Assembly: GCA_014773175.1 (NCBI GenBank) | Contig: VXCM01003564.1 | Location: 26,561-90,560 of the forward strand | Direction: 5' to 3' | Length of the DNA: 64,000 nt | From: Lucifuga dentata | Taxonomy: Eukaryota; Chordata; Actinopteri; Ophidiiformes; Bythitidae | In this document: piece after piece, positions 48,501 through 57,500 of the stretch | Layout of the letters: each line of letters opens with the position of its first letter | Position numbering within the stretch: position 1 is the first letter of the stretch | Notes under the pieces: model-generated | Databases searched by the model: none | What the model was told of the DNA's origin: nothing | What the model saw: the letters and a program-made list of their open reading frames with translations, nothing else | Made by a program: the position numbers and the translations under genes

Positions 48501-51500
48501 TGGAAATCCTCACTGTGGCACAGGTGTTATAATTAGGCCAATCCACTCTGGCTCTCAGAGACTCTGATGAAGGCAAAGAGCTGATACATGTAAGTGATTT
48601 TTATTGTGTTAATGCTGTAAGCCCATCAAAAATAACGTTTTTTTTTTTTTTTAATTTACTAAAAGCAAATCAACACAGTGCCTGGAACTGTTTTTTTTTT
48701 TGTTTTTTTTTGTTTTTTTTTTTTGTGATACCATAGACATTGCTGTGGTTCAGGAAATTCATATGTCTGATTGATGGTAATTCCCCTCCAAGAGCATGTG
48801 TGGAAGATGGATACCTGAAGCGCCCCATGCATTAGTTTTTTGTTCAACTAGTTAACATTATGAATCACATTAGCTACTAGAGCTAACTGGCTAACAGCTA
48901 AGCATAACCAAAGTCAAAGTTTAAGCAAACTGAAAAACTTCAGAATCTTTTAATCATCTTTGCTTACATCAGCTAAAGTTCTTTCCATGCTGTCTGGAGA
49001 GTGGCTGCCATGTGGCACAGGGCTGTGTTGCTATGACGATTAATTGGCGTGCACAGTGGAGCTTTCCACAGCTGAGCCTTTTTGACATGTAACCTGTAAG
49101 TCTTCCTCAGCTTTGCCAATGAATTTGCTTTCTCTTTTCTTACAGGGTGACATCAACAAACAGGAAAAGAGACGCAAGAACTTGGAGGAGCAGATCAGCA
49201 AAATGCTTAATGACTGCGACAGAGTCGATATCAGACACAAAGAGGACATATTGTCTCTAGAAAAAGACATTCAGAACATTGGTGTCAATATACAGGTTGG
49301 CCTTCAACTGCTGTCATCGTGCAAGAAAAGCTCACATTTAACTGCTGAGTGGGAGAGGTTTGAGTGTTTTCTTTTTGTTTTCTTGTGTCAAGGTGACAAA
49401 TAAAGAGCTGGCCCTGTTCCAGCAGAAGCTGGAAGAGGAGGTGAAGAAGGACCAGAAGGAGAAGAAAGCCAATCAGGAGGTGCTGAAGTCACTGAAGCTG
49501 GAGTTAGAGGAGCTGGTGGTGGAACAGGAGAGGTACAACTGCTTACTATACATCCTACATACATACAGTACAACACATACAGTCATAATGTGTGAATCTG
49601 ATCACATCTTATTCCTCCACACGAGCTGTGATGACAGGATGCTACATGAGATCATGCTGTGTTTGTTGTTACCGTGTGCAGCCTCAGCAGAAACATACGA
49701 GACCAGAAGAGCAGCTACGAGGCCAAGCTGAATGATTTCTTAGAGCTCAGGTAAGTGTTGACTGATAAATCATAAGTTCTGCCCTCATGTTGCTTCACTT
49801 CATCCCTGATGTTTCCATAGTAACCAGTCAGCAGCTGAGCGAATGAGCCTGGAGGACGAGATCAAACGCTACAAAGACTTACTGATTAAGACCGCCAGGA
49901 GGTCCCACGCAGCCCAGGTAGGTTCAGGATATCCAGACGCTACCCTCACCATACTCACGCTTAAAGTTTCTGGACACCATTAGAGGCCCCCTGCTGTGAG
50001 AGTCTTTGTTGTGTTTACACCAGTGGAAGTCGGTAAACCCCTTTAACTGACTAAAGTCCGGTTTATGCTTAATGCAGATGCAGGTACTTCTGAAATGAGC
50101 CGTCCACTTGTTCTGGCATTCGTGGTTCTGGTGCTTTCATGACGACCGCATACTTTGACTCCAGGACTTTCGGTGGCGCTGTAGTACAAAAACACTCTTA
50201 ACTCCACAAACACAGAAATAAAGCCAGCAGAAACAGAAGTAGTTTCCTGTTCGGTCGCCCACAACAAAACATGGAGGCACTGAGAAGAGAGTTGTTGTTG
50301 TTGATTAATGAAGACGAGGAGTTGATGTTACTTTCAATGGATGAGACAAAAAAGTTGTCCCCCTTGTTTGTTTTTTCTCTCTCTTCCTTCACACCTCTTT
50401 GCTTGGCCAGTCATCAATGAAAGTGCATTTACATCACACAAAGACTATCCACGTTGTTTCAGAAATCGAGCGGTGTGTAACCACGTGAGCGACCCTCCAA
50501 AGCAGCCTCTGCGGTTGACTGTTTTGGCCGCAATTATGTCATACTAGTGCAGTGTCAAAATGTGCCTGTTAGGAACGGGCCTGACTTTCTGGTGTGCGCC
50601 GCAGCCTGCCCTAATTTTGTTCTACACGTCCTCGTGAGCTAGCTTTGTTTGCTGTACGGAGTCGGGTTGAGACCGTTGACTGGACCGGAGCATATGCTGC
50701 CACGCCCGGAGCGTATCCTGCGTATCCTCCACGTGGACTACTTTTTACCAGCACAGCTCAGTTCTAAAACCACTCATCCAAACAACTTCACATGTGACAC
50801 TGCATGTCCTAGGGTCCTGAACAATAAACCTGCTGAATTTCAGCTTCATACAGTGGCGAGTTCTAGAGACGTTGGTGCTACAGACAGACAGAGATTCTGT
50901 CTTTATAGTGAGATTTTTTGCACACCCACTGTGGTGCCTGTGTGTGTGTGTTAAGCATAAACCAGGCTAAAGATTAGAAGGCTAAAACACTACATTTTTC
51001 AGAAATCTTAGATCAAAGGTTTTGGATCATTCTGTATTTTCTGTTTTGAATGAATGTCACAAACACTCACAGTAATGAGATTTCAGGTGAGTTTTACCTG
51101 CCTGCACGTGCTGCCCCTCCCCCTCCCTCTGACTGCATATAATGAACTCAGTAAAGACACGTGCACATTATCAGACTGAACTTCAATGAAAAGTTTGACC
51201 ATGCCAGGAAGGAGCAGTTTAAAAAAGTTCACTTAAAATTGAACTTTGACTAATTTGAACAATTTAATTTGTAGTTTATCATATGTGCTTCTGATAACTT
51301 GTTTATGATGACAAACTATTTTTTATAGAGATTTTTAGTTTTTTACTTCATGTTTCTGAAGGTTAAAGATGATCATTTCTCAGTAAGCCGTCATGTTTAT
51401 CTAAAGTTGGTTTGTGAAGTTGATGAGCTCAGCATGTTCTGATTGGTATTTATTAGCTCAATACAAAACCATCGTTATGGTCCTTTGCTAAAGTTGTTCT

Positions 51501-54500
51501 GATGCTGCTTTTCTTTGAGAAAGATAAAGAGAGTTTGTTTTTTGTCTTTTTTAGCTGAGTGTGGTGGAGAGCTGCAGGGATCAGAGTTTGTACTGGCTGA
51601 ACAAAGAGCTAGCAGATGCCAAAGCCACGCTGACCAAAGTGGAGGAAGCCCCAAGGTAAGAGAGATCAGTCCAACTCAGAGTGGACCAACTGCTATCAGA
51701 TGTTCTGCATCAGAGACATTCTGCTATCAGAGATTTTTATTTATTGTTTATTCAGCAGGGACGAATACATATAACATTGCCACAGATGTGGAAAATGCAA
51801 TGTATTATAAGGCATCTAGCTTAAGCTAATTTGCGGTCCTTGTCCCTGGTCAGGCTTTTAAAGACGATAAAATAATTTATACAATAAAAAGACAGTTTAT
51901 ACAATTCATACAAAATACAGATTAAAACAGAGAATCAAATTTACATACAAATTGTGTTTGTGTGAACACGTGACCTCATTAATGCTCACATATCTGTCGT
52001 TACTTCAGCCAGAGTTTGACTTTTTAATTAAACACCTTCAGGTCTGTTTGAGATGTGATTTCTGCTGGTAAAGAGTTCATACGTGTGTTCCTGTTACTGA
52101 AAAGGATGACTGACCAAAAGTTGTTCTGCACATTGGGACTCTACATTTCTGCTCATTACTCCTCTTGTCATATCCCCACTATAATCTCTCTGTTTAATGA
52201 GCTGAGACGCCGTTTCTGCAGCCAGCCCATTTAAACACTTGNCCCACTATAATCTCTCTGTTTAATGAGCTGAGACGCCGTTTCTGCAGCCAGCCCATTT
52301 AAACACTTGAAAACAAGTTTTAAAAATGAGAAATTTATAAAGTGTCAAAATTCAATAAATTATATTTTTGTATAATTTTGCAGTGGTGCCATTTTAGTAG
52401 TTTTTGATCTAGAATTTTCAAAGCCTGTTTGTAAAGTGATGATAAAGGTCTGACTAGGTTCAGAGGCCTGGCCCCAGGCAGTGCAACAATAAGACAGATG
52501 TGAAAAAAATCACAGTGTACAGGTAGAAACAAGCTGCTTTAAAGGATAAACACGACCTTATGAGCCTGAAACAGTTCAGACTGCTTTTAACAGTTTTGGA
52601 TGACATCTTTATATGTATATCAAACTTTGTTGATTGATTATCAGACTTTGTTGAAACTTAGATGTTCTGCATCAGATATGTTCTGCGATCAGGGATGTTC
52701 TGCTATCAGAGATGTTCTGCTATCAGGGATGTTCTGCTATCAGAAAGGTTCTGCTATCAAGGATGTTCTGCTATCAGAGATGTTCTGCTATCAGGGATGT
52801 TCTGCATCAGGGATGTTCTGCTATCAGAAATGTTCTGCTATCAGAAATGTTCTGCTATCAGGGATGTTCTGCATCAGAGATGTTCTGCATCAGAGATACT
52901 CTAAATGCTGATCTCCTCCTTTGTTCTAGATATCCAACCCCAGACCTGGATGTCGCTAGAAACACCTGGAGAGCTAATGTCCAAGAGGTTGAGAAGAAAA
53001 TTTCCGCTGCTCAGGTAAAGGATCCAGCTGGTTTCCTCTAAAGAAAACTCTCAGTGGTTTCTGTGTCTCTCCCTGAGGAGAGGTTAAAGGTCGCACTGTA
53101 GTATAGTAAAGGTCTGTTGGACCGCTTTCCATCAGCCAAATCTAATTTCTGACTCAATCCACCAGCATGTGTTTGGTCAGGTGTGGTGAAGTATGAAAGT
53201 GGGGAGGGTTTCAGTTTCCCTCTTAGACTCTACTTTTTTCTTTCACATCTCTTTGTGTCCACAGAGAGATGTGAATGTGAAGCTGTGCACCTGTTATTTA
53301 ATAACACAGGTTATCAGGTTAGCTGGGTTACAAAACAGGGTCAGTCTTTGTCAAAGCTGTGCCAGCCTCAGAATGTCAGGTTTCACAGAACATTCAAGCC
53401 AAAAAAAAAAAAGNCCAAAAAAAAAAAAGAAAAAGTGGCTTATTTTCTTTTTCTTTTCTTTTTTGTTCTCCTTTCTTTTCTTTTTAGACTGGGCTCATCT
53501 GTAGCTGCACCAGTTCATGAAGACATTTCTCTTTGTTGTAGTAAACAGTGCTTGGAATGATTTTCTGGCACATAGGGAATTATGCATTTTATGTTTCTGG
53601 CTTTTTAAAGGACCATACCGATGACTGCGCAGGTTTGAGCCCAATATACACAATTCACATATTCATGTTACGCTACTGACAGTTTCCAAAATATAACACT
53701 GGAGCGGTAAATATTTGAATTGTTTTTCCTACCTTCTAGACTGCCATTGGTTTGGTTCATTTCAGTACATTATAAAAATCAACTTGTAGAGACCTGAAAC
53801 GTTCTGAGATAAATAATCCATCACAGAGAAACACAAAGAGCCAGATTCATAAAAAAATCACACTAAATACGCACAATCACACTAAACGCTACTCGTGATA
53901 ATTGAAGCTCATTCATAAAGCTTCTCTCACATTAATCAGAGGATCGTGTCACATTAAGGTGTGTTGTTGTCATGTGAGTGTCTGATAAAATGAAGATCAG
54001 CGTGTTAATGAGCTGCTTCATATTTAAGAGTCACGATTTATCCTGATTCATCTGGTTTTAAAGTGACATTGGAGGGTTTTGTGTGTGTGTTGTGTATGTG
54101 TGTGTGACAGACATGCACAGCAGCACAGCAGATGAGATTATAAATAAGTTTCAGTGCCACTAGAATGTGTGTGAGATCAGATCAAAACTCTCCATATAGT
54201 AAACAAACTGATCAGTGAGTGTTTATATTTATCAGTTATTGATCACTAACACAAGATAAATACAGTTTAAACTATCATCAGATTTCATTCTGATGAAATA
54301 TACTGTCAGACTGAAACTCATCTTAATTTGAGTGTGTCAGTGTGTTTAATGAATCACTTCCTGACATGTAAATAAGGAAATACTGTAGTAACAGCTCTTT
54401 AAAGGAAACGATAACAGATGCTGTAACAGACATTTATGAAATAGGAAACGTGGTTACGTGATGATATTTGCCATATTTCTACACCAGGAAATATTGTCCC

Positions 54501-57500
54501 AGGAGAAGACAGCTTTTACCAAGAAATTAAAATGTCCTCTGCAATGGTATATAACTGTTAGAAGGTGAAAAATTGAATTTTAAGGTGAGTGTATCACCTG
54601 AACATTTGATTTAGAAAGACAAGGGGATTTGAAAAAATAACAGTAAATCTAAAATATGGTTTTATATATGTGTTGGAAATTCCTTATAGGAAATACAAGA
54701 TATATGCAGATTGAATTTATTGGGCTCAAACATGCGCTATCGCTCGTATGGTCCTATAATTGTGAGCTGAAAATCTATGAACACTCTGACTTCATCAACA
54801 AATCCTGCAAAAAATCAGCTCCATTAAAGCTATCAAAATAGATAAACAACATCATCTTCTGCAAATTCCCACAGGAGGTTTGAAGATATTTTTAGGAAGG
54901 CTTTGTGTTTTTGCATGGTTTGGAATGACCACCAGATTAGATCAGTCATTAGACCTCATACCTTCAACAAGGCCAAACGCATAGACAACATGTGTCTTCT
55001 TCTCATAATATGACTTAAAGAGAAAGAAATCTCTAATTATGATCATGTTGATCAGGTAACAGATTCAAAGAAAATGTCTGAGAATGATCACGTTGAGTTA
55101 GATAGCAGGTAGATTCAAAGGAAATGAGCTCCTGGTGCATGACAGACTCAGGTGGTCTTTTTGTGGCCCTTAGGTTCAGTACCAGGATCAGCTGGATGAA
55201 GTGAAGAACGGCAGGAGGGCCAGCGAGCTGCTTCCAGTCAGTGAGACAAACCGTCCTGAAGCTCCAGCTGAACCAGTAAGAACCAAACCAGTCTGTCCAG
55301 TATGACAGAGTGAGAGAATGTCAGAGGAAGTGAATGTTGGAGTGAATGTCTAGTGCACTGATGAATCACACTTTCAGTGATTGAAAATTCTCTACCAGCA
55401 GCACGCTTTCCTTTCAGTTTCACAGTTTCAATGACTTGTAGCTTGAATCCGGCGGTAAAAGACCGGCGCTCTTTCCCCAGAGTTTTCCTGTCCATGTTGT
55501 ATTGGAACGCGTCACTCAGACAAGTATAGTAAATAAGTGACCCACCCAAAGTTAAATTAAAAAGGTTTTATTTGATTAGACGTGAGAAGTGTACTGTACA
55601 TGGTGATTATTGGCCAGAAAAAGAACAAACGGGCAGCAGTCACGTATTTTGAGAACAAACATGTGTATTGTCTCTGTTTATTTTTTCTTTTTCCTGATTT
55701 TATTTCTCTAACTGTCTTATGAATTAAATGGTGACATGTATGTTCTGGTGAACTGCCCTGTACAAGCCCCCTGAGGGTTTTTTGCACTTCTCCGTCACAT
55801 TTCTTTTCTTCTCTATTCTATGCATTGTTGTAATTTTATGTTATATTTGAAAACAAAGATAAATATATTATCTGCACTTGTGTATAAACTGTACATGACC
55901 AAAATGTTTGAAAAGTCCACATATAAACTGTGTAATTGGGAAATTACGGTATACTAATATACACTATTCTGCTGCCTGTGAATATAGAGAATTCACAACA
56001 AACACGTTAACTTTTAAGAATTTATTTTGTAGTAACTAACAAAATTTTACTAAAAAAACGTAAGTGTATATTTTACTTTGGAAATGTAGTGGAGAAACGT
56101 AAAACATTTACAAAAACACAAATACTGAAGTAAAGCACCAAACAGAAATAGTTCAGTACTGTAACAGAGTATTTGTACTTGTTGGCTTTACCTGAAATAG
56201 GATTAGCGTTATTAACGTTAGCTACATTTGAACTCTGGTTACTTCCTATGTTACAGCTGTCTGTGTCGGCTCAGACTTCCTCCACGTTCAGCCAGCAGGC
56301 GGCGTCCTCTGCAGCCGCCACTCAGGCCGAAGGGTCGGCCGCTCCGGCTCAGGAGGCTCTGCCCAGCACCGTGTTTGACAAGGCCATAGAGCGCCTCGCC
56401 TTAATCTTCCCTGACTCCACAAGGTAAGTGCTGCTCCTGCATGCTGCGGACCGCCTGCGATCAGCTGTATCAATCGATCACATTGACGATCGACGAGTTA
56501 AGACATGACCCTGCTAGGTTTACTAAAGAAGAGCAAAGTTACTTCAATTTAAAAAATCTAATCAGTTTGCTTTGATAATCCACAGATAATGTTTCATGTT
56601 TCATGATAATGTGTTACTGGAAATGGCATACATTTCCATCATATAATATACATTATAATGGTGTGTGTGTGTGTACATGCCTGTGCGTGTGCGTAGGTCA
56701 GACTTGATGAGGGTCATACAGGAGCTGCGTTGGTCGTGTGGCGGCAGCCTGAGCAGCATGTCGTTGCAGGAAGTGGTTGGTGGAGCGAGTCAGCTGATCC
56801 TGGACCAGCAGGTACTTTAGCTCTGATACTTCCTGTTTCACATAAAACACCACAAACCACTTACCCTTTTTCTTCTTCTGTTGTCTTTCTGCTGATGTTC
56901 TGCTTCAGGTTTACCATGTTCTGTTTCTCCTTAGGGAAGAACACGTGATTTGACTCTGTGATCACTGACATGTTGTATGATCCGTGTTCATGGTGATGGC
57001 ATCAGAACGCTCACACGCATATTATTTCTGTGTAGGAGAACCTTAATTCTGCCCAGTCAAGCATCCTGCTGAGTGGGAGTCAAGCTCAAGCCACGCCCCC
57101 TTTGGTGACCTCTGCCTGGCAGCCATTGGGCCCCCGGAGAGCCTCATATCCCAACGCGGTGAGTCCAACACGAGACTGAGTGTGAACAGTGAAAAAACAA
57201 TTTAACATGCAGCAACAGAACACACACGTGGACGGATGATGACGTATATGCACGTTCTTTGTTCATTATTCATTCTGTGATGATGATGATGATGATGGTG
57301 GTGTCTATCAACAAAACAACCACACAGGGATCATCTGAGGAGGCAGTTCTCTGTGGTTCCAAACAAACTCTGAGTGTTTCATTTATGGTCTGAACACCAT
57401 CCACAGGACTTCTAAACCATTTACAGATCCATCTATAGATCTATAGTAACGATGTGACTCCATGTGTAACTGTGTAATTGTGTGACTGTGTGTAACTGAC

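Noticed and set aside
52600..53041. Cys-rich frames (MFCYQGCSAIRDVL) as a small secreted protein
   Set aside because: All three frames are open because of an 18-19 bp minisatellite; one reading runs into TTC3 exon 39 by chance.
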